From assembly GCF_002214485.1 (NCBI RefSeq), contig NZ_CP015102.1, forward strand, positions 1,364,001 to 1,428,000: a stretch of DNA of 64,000 nucleotides. Direction: 5' to 3'. The stretch is from Thermococcus pacificus. Lineage in GTDB: Archaea; Methanobacteriota_B; Thermococci; Thermococcales; Thermococcaceae. The notes beneath the pieces are model-generated. The model did not search any database. It was not told the DNA's origin and saw nothing but the letters and a program-made list of their open reading frames with translations. Positions 35,059-43,052 of the stretch are shown piece by piece. Position numbers and translations under genes: made by a program. How positions within the stretch are numbered: position 1 is the stretch's first letter; each line of letters opens with the position of its first letter.

Positions 35059-35781
35059 ATGAACTCTTTTAAATGGCAGATTATAGTTTTATTTGCGATT
35101 TTCATTCTGTGGACAGGTGCAGGATATCTCTTTAGAGATACTCTTTTGGTAGAGAGCGCCCTTGTTGTTGCTACAATTTTCATGGCTGGTTTCGTGGCCT
35201 ACCAAGCGTGGGCTACCATTGTAATGGCTCAGCAAGCCCAAGAACAGGTAAAACAAATGATCCGACAAGCCCAACTTACACAGCGATCCATGGAAGAGAT
35301 GCAGAAGCAAGTAGCAATTATGGGCGAAACTCTTATGGAAATGAAAAAAGACCGCATGAGGATAGAGGAACTTAAAGATTCGCTTGTAAGCTACATTCAG
35401 TATTTGATTAAGGCATTGAATGCATCTTCTCCGAATTATGTCCTTGTTGAGAAACCGTATCCTTATTTCTATAAGAGATATCGGACGAGAATCGGTACCA
35501 GCTTATCTCCATCTGAAGAAGGGTGGGTATGGAGAATCTCAAAATTTATTGAGAGATTACTTGAAAAGAAGGGCTTCTCTTTGGACGAGTTAGAGGAATA
35601 TAATGGCATGATCGCCAAATTCAAAAAACCTGGCACTCCTAGGGAAGAGAAACATAGGCTTGCCGCCGAATTAGAGAAGAAATCTAAAGAAATGAGACAA
35701 ATAGCTGAGGACATTTTCCATGAAATTAAAGAGATGGGCGAGTATGCCTTTGAGAGAGAAATCATGGCAAATCGCTGCTGA
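35059..35781 (+). CDS. Membrane-anchored coiled-coil protein, unknown function
   Basis: This protein of about 240 residues has two N-terminal hydrophobic helices (about 5-22 and 31-52) and a long coiled coil (QAQEQVKQMIRQAQL... to about residue 110). A charged helical C-terminus follows. A GTG at 35008 overlapping the previous stop would add 17 residues; ATG 35059 follows a GGGGG stretch and is preferred. It is coupled with the upstream membrane protein, so the pair may form one envelope complex. No family recognised. Confidence 0.6.
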   Translation: MNSFKWQIIVLFAIFILWTGAGYLFRDTLLVESALVVATIFMAGFVAYQAWATIVMAQQAQEQVKQMIRQAQLTQRSMEEMQKQVAIMGETLMEMKKDRMRIEELKDSLVSYIQYLIKALNASSPNYVLVEKPYPYFYKRYRTRIGTSLSPSEEGWVWRISKFIERLLEKKGFSLDELEEYNGMIAKFKKPGTPREEKHRLAAELEKKSKEMRQIAEDIFHEIKEMGEYAFEREIMANRC

Positions 35782-36104
35782 TGCAGAGCTTCTTCACTCT
35801 TTCTCCTTTATCACCCCCGAAAACATGCCCCCGTTCTCGGCGATGATGACCTTGAAGCTCGATGACCGTTCTTAATGCTCTCCATGACTTCAGGTAGATC
35901 CCCCCATTACTGGGCGGCAAAATGTTAACCTACTTTCAGATTGGTATTGTGGTATGGCAGCTTTCTAAGAAGATATGCAGATTATCTCATCTTGAGTCAT
36001 GGTTAGAGACAGTATGACCTACGTAGTTCCTTAAAGGTTGAGTGCTACAAGTAGTCCTTTTCCCCTCCCAAAACCCTTAACTACCATAAACTCTGACGTT
36101 ATCT
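35782..36104. other. Intergenic stretch with a gene fragment
   Basis: Minus-strand codons 35794-35862 read SSFKVIIAENGGMFSGVIKEKE and then stop, a plausible C-terminus with no intact upstream frame, so it is probably the remnant of a lost gene. The rest (35880-36100) shows no gene. A TATA-like region before 36120 may serve the nuclease-like lipoprotein. Confidence 0.35.
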
Positions 36105-36119
36105 TTGGAAGTGTTATCT

Positions 36120-36620
36120 ATGACCCCGCGCCCCAGATATGTCGTCTTAGTGCTCGCAATGGTCCTCTTCTCAGTCGTTGCCTCAGCCTGCATCGGCGGT
36201 TCTCCTTCAACAACACCTACGGAGAATTATTCCACTGAGACAAGCGTGTCAAAGGTTTCCACATTCTCAACGTCCACCCATAACGTCCCAGCAGACGCGA
36301 TTAAAGTCTACGTGGTTAAGGTCATAGACGGGGACACAATTGACGTTGCTTTCCCAAACGGGACTGTGGACAGGGTCCGTTTCCTCGGTGTGGATACACC
36401 GGAGACTTCTGCTTCCAGGAACAAGGCCAATGAGTACGACCACATAACTGATTTAAAATGTCTCGCCAGCTGGGGCGTTGCGGCCAAGTTCTTTGTAAGG
36501 GATTACATCCAAGACAAGGTCGTCTATATTGAATTCGATCCCATCGCGGGTAGAAGGGGTTATTACGGTCGTCTTCTGGCGTACATTTACCTCAAGAACG
36601 GCACCGATTTCACTGGGTGA
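36120..36620 (+). CDS. Thermonuclease-like lipoprotein, N-terminal part of a split gene
   Basis: 166 residues. A signal peptide ends in a lipobox (VVASACIGG), followed by a Ser/Thr linker and a staphylococcal-nuclease (SNase) domain with VIDGDTIDVAF, RVRFLGVDTPET and GRRGYYGRLLAYIYL, which hold the expected catalytic Asp, Arg and Glu-type positions. The frame stops at TGA 36618-36620 within the SNase fold. The remainder (VKKGYARVY onward) continues in another frame from GTG 36617. The overlap GTGA resembles coupled genes, but the domain is cut in the middle, so a frameshift with a small deletion is more likely. Confidence 0.65.
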   Translation: MTPRPRYVVLVLAMVLFSVVASACIGGSPSTTPTENYSTETSVSKVSTFSTSTHNVPADAIKVYVVKVIDGDTIDVAFPNGTVDRVRFLGVDTPETSASRNKANEYDHITDLKCLASWGVAAKFFVRDYIQDKVVYIEFDPIAGRRGYYGRLLAYIYLKNGTDFTG

Positions 36621-37117
36621 AAAAGGGGTACGCTAGGGTGTATACCGAGGGAGAGTTCAAAAAGGAGCAGAGGTACGTCTCTTACCAGAAGAGCGCAGAA
36701 TCCAAGAAACTCGGCTTATGGGGCTGTGAGTTCGGAAAATATGCGGATGTGAATGGTGTAGCCACTCACGTGGCATCGACGGGGGATGTCGTCATTGTGA
36801 AGGTTCATTACGATGCCGGCGGACCTAACGTTAGGGACACGGAAGTTCTGAATGATGAGTACGTAGTGCTAAAGAACAAAGGCTCAACTCCCGTGAACCT
36901 TAAAGGATGGTTCATTGAGGATGAGGCAGACCACCGTTATTATTTTCCCTCGATAACCCTCCAGCCGGGGAAAGAGATCGTCCTCCACACGGGAAAAGGA
37001 ACCGATACGGCCCACGACCTTTACTGGGGCTCCGGAAGAGCAATATGGAACAACGACCATGACACCGCATACCTCTACAATTCCGATGGCAAATTGGTGG
37101 ACAAGTTCAGCTGGTGA
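36617..37117 (+). CDS. End of SNase domain plus lamin-tail-like domain, C-terminal part of a split gene
   Basis: 166 residues. The first 40 (VKKGYARVYTEGEFKKEQRY... KLGLWG) are the usual end of an SNase domain. The rest is a lamin-tail/LTD-like beta domain (DEYVVLKNKGSTPVNLKGWF near residue 83, DTAYLYNSDGKLVDKFSW at the end), found in secreted nucleases. Read with the preceding frame it would make a surface-anchored nuclease of about 330 residues. Translational restart at the GTG is possible, but the first part lacks the last strand and helix of the fold. Confidence 0.65.
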   Translation: MKKGYARVYTEGEFKKEQRYVSYQKSAESKKLGLWGCEFGKYADVNGVATHVASTGDVVIVKVHYDAGGPNVRDTEVLNDEYVVLKNKGSTPVNLKGWFIEDEADHRYYFPSITLQPGKEIVLHTGKGTDTAHDLYWGSGRAIWNNDHDTAYLYNSDGKLVDKFSW

Positions 37118-37166
37118 GCATTCCACCACTGTAAACCTTTTTAATCCCCCCTCCCATTCCACACCG

Positions 37167-38159
37167 ATGCTCGCCGTAAAAGTCCCAAAGCGAGAGGCAG
37201 AAAAGATCAGGAAGAAGCTCCTCGAACTGGGCGTCCTGGCTAAAGGATACGCCATAAAACGGGAGGGAGACTTTGTCCTCTTTCCAGTTACTGGACAGGT
37301 TGAGGGTTTCGAGCTCGTTGAGTCCGAGTTTGAGAGGCTGGAGAAGAGGTATCACAGCTACCGCGAGGTTGTTGAAGTTCCCGAAGAGCTTAGACCGCTC
37401 CTTCCGAGTTCCTTCGATATCATCGGGGACATTGCTATAATCGAACTCCCCGAGAAGCTGATGCCCTATGGAAGGGTCATCGGCGAGGCCATTCTAAAAG
37501 TCCATCGCCACATAAAGGCGGTCTTCGCCAAGGGGAGCAAAGTTGAGGGCGAGTACCGCGTGAGGGAGCTCATCCACCTTGCCGGCGAGAGCAGGACTGA
37601 AACCGTCCACCGCGAGAACGGGATAAGGCTGAAGCTCGACGTCGCGAGGGTCTACTACACCCCGAGGCTCGCCACCGAGAGGAGGAGGGTTTTTGAGAAG
37701 ACGCAACCGGGAGAGGTCGTCTTCGATATGTTCGCCGGAGTTGGCCCGTACTCAATACTCCTTGCGAAGAGGGCAAAGCTCGTATTTGCCTGCGACATAA
37801 ACCCCTGGGCGATCCGCTACCTTGAGGAGAACGTACGCCTGAACAAAGTCAATAACGTCGTCCCGATTTTGGGCGACGTGAGAAAGGTGGCCGGAAAAAT
37901 CAAGGCCGACCGCGTGGTAATGAACCTCCCCAAGTTCGCCGACCGCTTTTTGAGGGAGGCGATGATGAGCGTCAAGCCCGGCGGGATAGTCCACTACTAC
38001 GGCTTTGGTCCAGAGGAAGACCTGTTTTCCGAGCATGAGGTGAAGATAAAAGCGGTGGCGAAAGAGCTGGGCCTTTCGGTTGAGTTCCTTGACCGGAGGA
38101 AAGTGCGCCCCTACGCGCCGAGGCAGTTCAACATCGCTATAGACTTTAAGGTGGAGTGA
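37167..38159 (+). CDS. trm5: tRNA (guanine-37-N1)-methyltransferase Trm5
   Basis: This protein of about 330 residues has an N-terminal D1-like domain (MLAVKVPKREAEKIRKKLL), a middle RNA-binding domain (YRVRELIHLAGESRTETVH near residue 131) and a Rossmann SAM domain with VVFDMFAGVGPYSILLA near residue 186, ACDINPWA and VMNLPKFA (the NLP motif). Trm5 makes m1G37, and in archaea it also starts wyosine synthesis. The ATG at 37167 is about 28 bases after CTTTTTAATCC, so the message is nearly leaderless. Its stop codon overlaps the first operator of the next gene. Confidence 0.92.
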   Translation: MLAVKVPKREAEKIRKKLLELGVLAKGYAIKREGDFVLFPVTGQVEGFELVESEFERLEKRYHSYREVVEVPEELRPLLPSSFDIIGDIAIIELPEKLMPYGRVIGEAILKVHRHIKAVFAKGSKVEGEYRVRELIHLAGESRTETVHRENGIRLKLDVARVYYTPRLATERRRVFEKTQPGEVVFDMFAGVGPYSILLAKRAKLVFACDINPWAIRYLEENVRLNKVNNVVPILGDVRKVAGKIKADRVVMNLPKFADRFLREAMMSVKPGGIVHYYGFGPEEDLFSEHEVKIKAVAKELGLSVEFLDRRKVRPYAPRQFNIAIDFKVE

Positions 38160-38212
38160 TGTTTTCTGCATAAAACAATCTTTTTAAATAGAATGTTTTA
38201 TGTATAAAACAT
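38159..38212 (+). promoter_or_regulatory. Two operator copies bracketing a TATA box
   Basis: A perfect dyad, ATGTTTTAT-gt-ATAAAACAT (38193-38212), overlaps the start codon of the ATPase gene. A second copy with 17 of 20 matches (38159-38178) begins within the stop codon of trm5. The TATA element TTTTTAAATAG (38181-38191) lies between them. With the TATA about 25 bases before ATG 38211, the mRNA should be leaderless, so a protein bound at the second copy would cover both the transcription start and the start codon. Autorepression or a dedicated repressor is inferred. Confidence 0.65.
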
Positions 38213-39479
38213 GATTGGACGCTCAACTTGGGAGGAAGTACTCTCGGACTATCTGGAGCTGAGGGTGGAATACACCAGGCGAGATGTCGAGGTTAAGCTC
38301 CCCAAGAGCCGTGCTCTGGCCATTGTGGGACCGAGACGTGCTGGAAAAACGTTCTTCCTCTTCCAGCTGTGGGACGAACTCGATCCGGAGCGGAGAAGAA
38401 GCCTCTACGTAAACTTCGAGGATCCACGTCTCGTTGGGGCAACCGCCGAGGACTTAATGGAGATGCTGAGGAGCTATTATTCCCTGATGTCCGTTCCCAA
38501 AGGTGAGAAGCTCCTTTTCCTGCTCGATGAAGTCCAGGTGGTTGAAGGCTGGGAGCGTTTCGTCAGGTACGTCCTCGACATGGGACACAAAGTAATCCTG
38601 ACAGGTTCTTCATCAAAGCTTCTCTCAAAGGAGATAGCAACTGTCCTGAGGGGGAGGGCTATAACCCTGAACCTCTACCCCTTCTCGCTCTCCGAGGTTC
38701 TGAGGGTGAGGGGGCTCGAAAAAGCCCTCCTGGGGCTGGAGACAAGAGGAAAGCTCCTGGGGGTTGTGCAGGAGTGCCTTGAGTGGGGCTCCTACCCTGA
38801 GGTTGTCTTCCAGCCGGAGCTCAGGCGCGAGATTCTGCGAGAGATACTTGACGTCACAATCTACCGCGACATCGTCGAGAGGTGGCGCGTTGACAACCTC
38901 AAAGCGCTAAGATTCCTCTTCAAGCTTCTGGCCTCATCAAGCCACACGTCGGTAACCAAGCTACACTCCACGATGAAGAGCATAGGCATAGCGGTCGGAA
39001 AGCCGACGCTGGCCAATTACGTGGAATACCTCAGCGATGCCCTGGTTGCCTTCCCGCTAAGGGCCTATGTGAAATCTGAAAAGAAGAAAGAGCTCCTCGG
39101 CTTCAAGCCATACTTCGTTGACAACGGTCTTCTCACGGTTCTCGGAGTTAGCGACCGCGGGAGGCTCTTGGAGAACCTCGTATTCACCGAGCTCCTCAAA
39201 CGCGGTCTCAGGCCAAACGAGGACCTCTTCTTCTACGTAACAGGAAGTGGCAGGGAGGTTGACTTCATAATCCCCGGAGAGGAGCTAATACAGGTCTCGT
39301 GGAAACTCCATCCTGAGAACAGGGAGAGGGAGCTGGCGGCACTTATTGAAGCCGCCTCTGAAACGGGAATCAGAGAGCCAACGATGGTCACGTGGGAAAA
39401 AGGGAAGGAGGAGAAAATTAAGCTCGGGGGACGCGTTATCAAGCTCCTGCCCGTGGAAGAATGGGTAAAGAAAGGGTAA
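38211..39479 (+). CDS. AAA-family ATPase with DUF4143 domain
   Basis: This 422-residue protein belongs to the AAA_14/DUF4143 group. Walker A is IVGPRRAGKTFF near residue 38, Walker B LLFLLDEVQVV near residue 105 and the sensor LTGSSSKLL near residue 131. A winged-helix segment (about 230-285) is followed by a C-terminal DUF4143 part with nuclease-like GSGREVDFIIPGEELIQV near residue 345. Such ATPases are abundant in archaea, and their role is unclear; mobile-element or DNA-repair links are suspected. Two palindromes at its promoter suggest tight control. Confidence 0.85.
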   Translation: MIGRSTWEEVLSDYLELRVEYTRRDVEVKLPKSRALAIVGPRRAGKTFFLFQLWDELDPERRRSLYVNFEDPRLVGATAEDLMEMLRSYYSLMSVPKGEKLLFLLDEVQVVEGWERFVRYVLDMGHKVILTGSSSKLLSKEIATVLRGRAITLNLYPFSLSEVLRVRGLEKALLGLETRGKLLGVVQECLEWGSYPEVVFQPELRREILREILDVTIYRDIVERWRVDNLKALRFLFKLLASSSHTSVTKLHSTMKSIGIAVGKPTLANYVEYLSDALVAFPLRAYVKSEKKKELLGFKPYFVDNGLLTVLGVSDRGRLLENLVFTELLKRGLRPNEDLFFYVTGSGREVDFIIPGEELIQVSWKLHPENRERELAALIEAASETGIREPTMVTWEKGKEEKIKLGGRVIKLLPVEEWVKKG

Positions 39480-40805
39480 TCACTTCCCCGCTATCTTCAC
39501 GTTCTCGAACTTTATGTGCGGCGTTATCATCGTGTTCATGAAGGGCATGACCGTCTGCTCCTTCGTTACCTCGCTCGTCTGCTTTAGCAGTTCGTAGACG
39601 TTTCCAGCGATGAGGAACACGCTCGCGCCCTTGACCTCGCCGTCCTCGATGAGGAAGGCCGGGTTAGCGGTGACTGCGAAGTTTCCGTTGTCCGGGTTGC
39701 TGGAGTGTGCACCTTGGAGGCCGTCCACGAGGTAGCCGCGGTCTATCTCCGCTATGAGGTCTTCGAGCGAGCGCTTGCCGTTCTCGATGACGACGCTGTG
39801 GAAGCCGATGTTTATGCCTCCGCTTCTCAAATCCCTCTTCCCGTTGCCGGTGCTCTCGGTTCCGTAAACCTTGGCCCAATAGTTGTCCCAGACGAAGCCC
39901 TTGAACGTTCCCTCCTCGATGAGGATGTTCTTCCTCGTCGGAACGCCCTCGCCGTCGGCTATAACCGGCTCAAGCGACAGCGGGTGGAACGGGTCATCGT
40001 AGATGGTCAAAACTTCGCTTGCTATCATCTCGCCGACCTTTCCAGCGAGCGGGGTGGTCTCTTTGACTAAGCGCTCACCGCTGAACGCTGGAAGGAGCGC
40101 GTAGCTGAAGAGCCCCGCTATGGCCCACGGACCGAGGATTATCGGCACTTCCTCGTTCCTGCTCTTCTCCACGTTGTAGGCCCACCCCACCTTCTGGACG
40201 GCCCTCTCGACGACGCCATCAACGTCAAGGTTGAGGTCTCTCCTGGCGTCGAAGTCGAAGATGCCCGGCGTTACGACGTCTCCCTTCCTTCCAACCAGCT
40301 CGAGGTAGAAGAACGCCGCTCCGCCCTCCTGGAAGATGTCGATACCGTGGGAGTTGAGTATTCTTCTCTCCTCCCAGGAGACGCCGCCCTCGCCGCCAGC
40401 TACTACCGCGTTGGGATCCTTCTCGCGGGCGAGCTTTATTCCGTGGACGAGCTTCTCGACGAGTATGTCGGGGGAAGTCTCCTTAAGCTCGTAGTTTGGC
40501 TTTGGCTTCTCCCTGTACTTCCCCGGCTCTGGGAGGGAGACCCACTTCTCATCTGAGGAGTTGAGCTTTGCCATCTTCGCGGCCTGCTCTATGGCCTCCT
40601 TGATCCTCTCCGGCTCGTCGCTGTCAACGATAGCAAGGCCGAGGCGCTTGTCCTTTATTCCGCGGATTACAGTTACAGCGCCGCTCCTCGTCGAGGCCAT
40701 CGAAATCTCGTTCAGCTCGACGCTCGCGCTGACGTCCCTTGAGCGGTAGACGGCTATCTCGAGCTCGTCGAAAAGCTTCTCGCCGAAGCGTATGAGGTTC
40801 TCCAT
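39480..40805 (-). CDS. tldE: TldE/PmbA-family metalloprotease partner subunit
   Basis: This 441-residue protein has the TldE/PmbA fold: an N-terminal domain with SASVELNEIS near residue 27, and a C-terminal domain with VVAGGEGGVSWEERRILNSH (about 137-156) and HSSNPDNGNFAVTANPAFL near the end, but no HExxxH zinc motif. It forms a heterodimer with TldD, encoded just upstream, and the pair degrades unfolded peptides or matures small peptides. ATG 40805 is chosen over a GTG 9 bases upstream. Confidence 0.93.
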   Translation of the reverse strand: MENLIRFGEKLFDELEIAVYRSRDVSASVELNEISMASTRSGAVTVIRGIKDKRLGLAIVDSDEPERIKEAIEQAAKMAKLNSSDEKWVSLPEPGKYREKPKPNYELKETSPDILVEKLVHGIKLAREKDPNAVVAGGEGGVSWEERRILNSHGIDIFQEGGAAFFYLELVGRKGDVVTPGIFDFDARRDLNLDVDGVVERAVQKVGWAYNVEKSRNEEVPIILGPWAIAGLFSYALLPAFSGERLVKETTPLAGKVGEMIASEVLTIYDDPFHPLSLEPVIADGEGVPTRKNILIEEGTFKGFVWDNYWAKVYGTESTGNGKRDLRSGGINIGFHSVVIENGKRSLEDLIAEIDRGYLVDGLQGAHSSNPDNGNFAVTANPAFLIEDGEVKGASVFLIAGNVYELLKQTSEVTKEQTVMPFMNTMITPHIKFENVKIAGK

Positions 40806-40815
40806 CTTCACCACC

Positions 40816-42183
40816 TCACCCGATCAGGATTCCTCCATCAAAGCGCATGTGTGGGCCGCCTGAACTTACGAAGGCCGTCTGTCCCTTACCGCAGAAGCCG
40901 ACCTCGAGGCCGAAGTCTTTGCCGACCGCCGAAATCTTCTTGAGAGCTTCGATGGCAACGCCCGTGATCGAGGTGTCCCTTATCGGCTCGGCTATCTCGC
41001 CGTTTCTGATGACGTAACCTTCCTGAATTCCGACCTGGAAGGCCGAGTTGAGCTGGGCCTGGCCGCCGCGGAAGTCAACGACGTAGTAGCCGAACTTGAT
41101 GTCCTCTATCAGCTCCTCGAAGGAGTGGTCGCCGGGCTCAAAGATGGTGTTGCGCATCCTGATTATCGGGGCATAGCGGTAGCTCTCAGCTCTAGCGTGG
41201 CCGTTGGGTTCCATGCCCCACTTCGCCGCGTATTCCCTGTTCAGCATAATCTCCTTGAGAATACCATTCTCGATTATGTGGATGTCCTTAACCGGGACGC
41301 CTTCGTCGTCGTACTTATCGTTACCAAAGCCTCCCTCAACGTAGCGCTCGCTCATGGTTACGTACTCTGGAGCTATCTGTTTGCCGATAAGGTCTTTGAA
41401 GGGCGAGTTTATTGTTAAGTCAGCCTCCGCAAGGTGTCCAAGCGCCTCGTGGGCGATGATGCCAACTACTATCGGGCCTGCAACGATCGGCCACTCGCCG
41501 CGCTTTGGTGCAACGCCCTTCAGCTGGCTGTGCATCTTCCTCAGAATCCTCTCCGTCACCTTCTCGTTCGGCTCGTGGTCGGTCATGAGCTCCCAGCCGT
41601 AGTCAACCGCCCCTATGCTGTCCCTCGCCATAGCGAGCTTTCCGTCGGCCTTGCCCGTGACGTAGGTTCCCTGGTAGAGGTAGTTGTAATCCCACTCTAT
41701 CCTCGTCCCCTCGTTCGTGAGGAGGAGTTTTCTGCCGCCGCCGTCCTCGTAGCGTATCTGGACGCTTTTAACCGCGCTGTCCTCCTTGAGGAGCTTCTCC
41801 AGCTCCCTGAGGTGGTTCACCTTCTCCTCGATGTCAACCTCGCGGGGCTTAACGCGCATCTTGCTCTTAACGAAGTCCTCAACGGGCTTTATCTCGGCCA
41901 GCTCTATCTTCTCCCTCTTCGTCTGGGCCGCGGCCTTTGCCAGTTTGTATGCTTCTTCAATCTTCTTCTCGAGGCTAGAAAGGTCGCTGGTTGATGAGAA
42001 ACCCCAGGCGCCGTCTGCCAGAACCCTTATTGCGACTCCCCTGTGGAGCTTTCCTGTAAAGCTCGTAAAAACGCCGTCCTTGAGTCCTAGGGTGGTCTTC
42101 TTCAGATCCTCGTAGCGGAGCTCAATGTACTCAGCCTTTAGGTTTTCCTCAGCCCATTTAAGGGCTCTTTCAAGTGCTTCCAT
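40816..42183 (-). CDS. tldD: TldD-family metalloprotease catalytic subunit
   Basis: This 455-residue protein has the zinc motif IIAHEALGHLAEAD (HExxxH) near residue 246 and a Cys in GFCGKGQTAFVSSGGPHMRF near the C-terminus, as expected for TldD. It precedes tldE by 10 bases in one operon. ATG 42183 is taken because GGTGAT precedes it properly; further in-frame ATG 42189 and GTG 42192 lie just upstream. Confidence 0.94.
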   Translation of the reverse strand: MEALERALKWAEENLKAEYIELRYEDLKKTTLGLKDGVFTSFTGKLHRGVAIRVLADGAWGFSSTSDLSSLEKKIEEAYKLAKAAAQTKREKIELAEIKPVEDFVKSKMRVKPREVDIEEKVNHLRELEKLLKEDSAVKSVQIRYEDGGGRKLLLTNEGTRIEWDYNYLYQGTYVTGKADGKLAMARDSIGAVDYGWELMTDHEPNEKVTERILRKMHSQLKGVAPKRGEWPIVAGPIVVGIIAHEALGHLAEADLTINSPFKDLIGKQIAPEYVTMSERYVEGGFGNDKYDDEGVPVKDIHIIENGILKEIMLNREYAAKWGMEPNGHARAESYRYAPIIRMRNTIFEPGDHSFEELIEDIKFGYYVVDFRGGQAQLNSAFQVGIQEGYVIRNGEIAEPIRDTSITGVAIEALKKISAVGKDFGLEVGFCGKGQTAFVSSGGPHMRFDGGILIG

Positions 42184-42245
42184 AGTCATCACCGATTACG
42201 TTTGTCCGTTGATGAGTGGAAAGCGACCTATAAAAGTCTTGTGAG

Positions 42246-42261
42246 GACTTCGATGGAAGTC
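42246..42261. promoter_or_regulatory. Inverted repeat in the tldD/regulator divergent region
   Basis: GACTTC-gatg-GAAGTC is a perfect 6-bp dyad in the 196-base gap between divergent tldD and the Bat-like regulator. It lies near the A+T-rich CCTATAAAAGTC stretch (42230-42240). On either strand it could be an operator. Nothing else is evident in the gap apart from a TATA-like CCTAATAAC about 35 bases before the regulator start. Confidence 0.4.
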
Positions 42262-42379
42262 AAAACAGGTGAAATATATCAGTTGCCGCTACCCTCAGCT
42301 TTTGCGGTTTTGGTGTACCTGCCAGTTTGTTTTTTCAGAAACCCTAATAACAACCAGTTCCTACTTCCTTTGATGCCCC

Positions 42380-43036
42380 ATGAAGAGGATAAAGTTCTCC
42401 ATCCCGATCAGCCTTGATTATTTCAACGCCTTCAGGAGCTTCCTGGAGGCCGTGGAGTGGGGTTATGGAGATACTTACTTCCTTCTCGGGAGCGACGTGG
42501 TCAAGCTGGTGGAGGTCAAGTTTAAGGAGGGCGTGAAGCCCGAGGAGGTTCTCGGCGAACTGCTCAAAATTCCCTACGTGAAGGACGCGAAGCTCATCCC
42601 GAAAAACGATCACTACCTGCTCTACGTGAGAGCGAACCTTCTCCATGCGTCCCTTCCGGAGAACGTCTCCCGGTTCTTTGAGGTGCAGAAAAGGGGCATG
42701 GTGGTCTTTGAGAAGGGCACCTTCAGCACGGAGGGGTTTTACCTCTACGTCGTCTGCGAGGAAGGCCTCCTCGGGGACGTAATCTCGGCGGTTAAGGAAG
42801 TTTACGGGGCCAGAGTGGTCAGCGTTGAGGATTACACTCCGGGGGAAAATCCACTCCTGAAGCTGACCGGGAGGCAGTTCGAGGTTCTCCTTCTGGCCTA
42901 CAAGAGCGGCTACTTCGACAATCCGAGGCGCGTGACCCTCAGGGAGCTCTCCCAGATGCTCGGCCTGAGCCCTTCCACCGTGAAGGAGCACCTGAGGAAG
43001 GGCTTGAAGAGGGTGCTGGAGGAGGTTATAGAGTAG
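42380..43036 (+). CDS. Bat-type (HTH_10) transcriptional regulator
   Basis: This 218-residue protein ends in a bacterio-opsin-activator HTH (LTGRQFEVLLLAYKSGYF... LRELSQMLGLSPSTVKEHL, about 160-212). The first 155 residues are an alpha/beta sensor-like part (YGDTYFLLGSDVVKLVEVK). Such regulators control small metabolic regulons in archaea; the ligand is unknown. The start codon follows a TATA-like element closely, so the mRNA is leaderless or nearly so. It is convergent with the large ATPase gene. Confidence 0.83.
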   Translation: MKRIKFSIPISLDYFNAFRSFLEAVEWGYGDTYFLLGSDVVKLVEVKFKEGVKPEEVLGELLKIPYVKDAKLIPKNDHYLLYVRANLLHASLPENVSRFFEVQKRGMVVFEKGTFSTEGFYLYVVCEEGLLGDVISAVKEVYGARVVSVEDYTPGENPLLKLTGRQFEVLLLAYKSGYFDNPRRVTLRELSQMLGLSPSTVKEHLRKGLKRVLEEVIE

Positions 43037-43052
43037 CAATTCTTCTTGAAAT

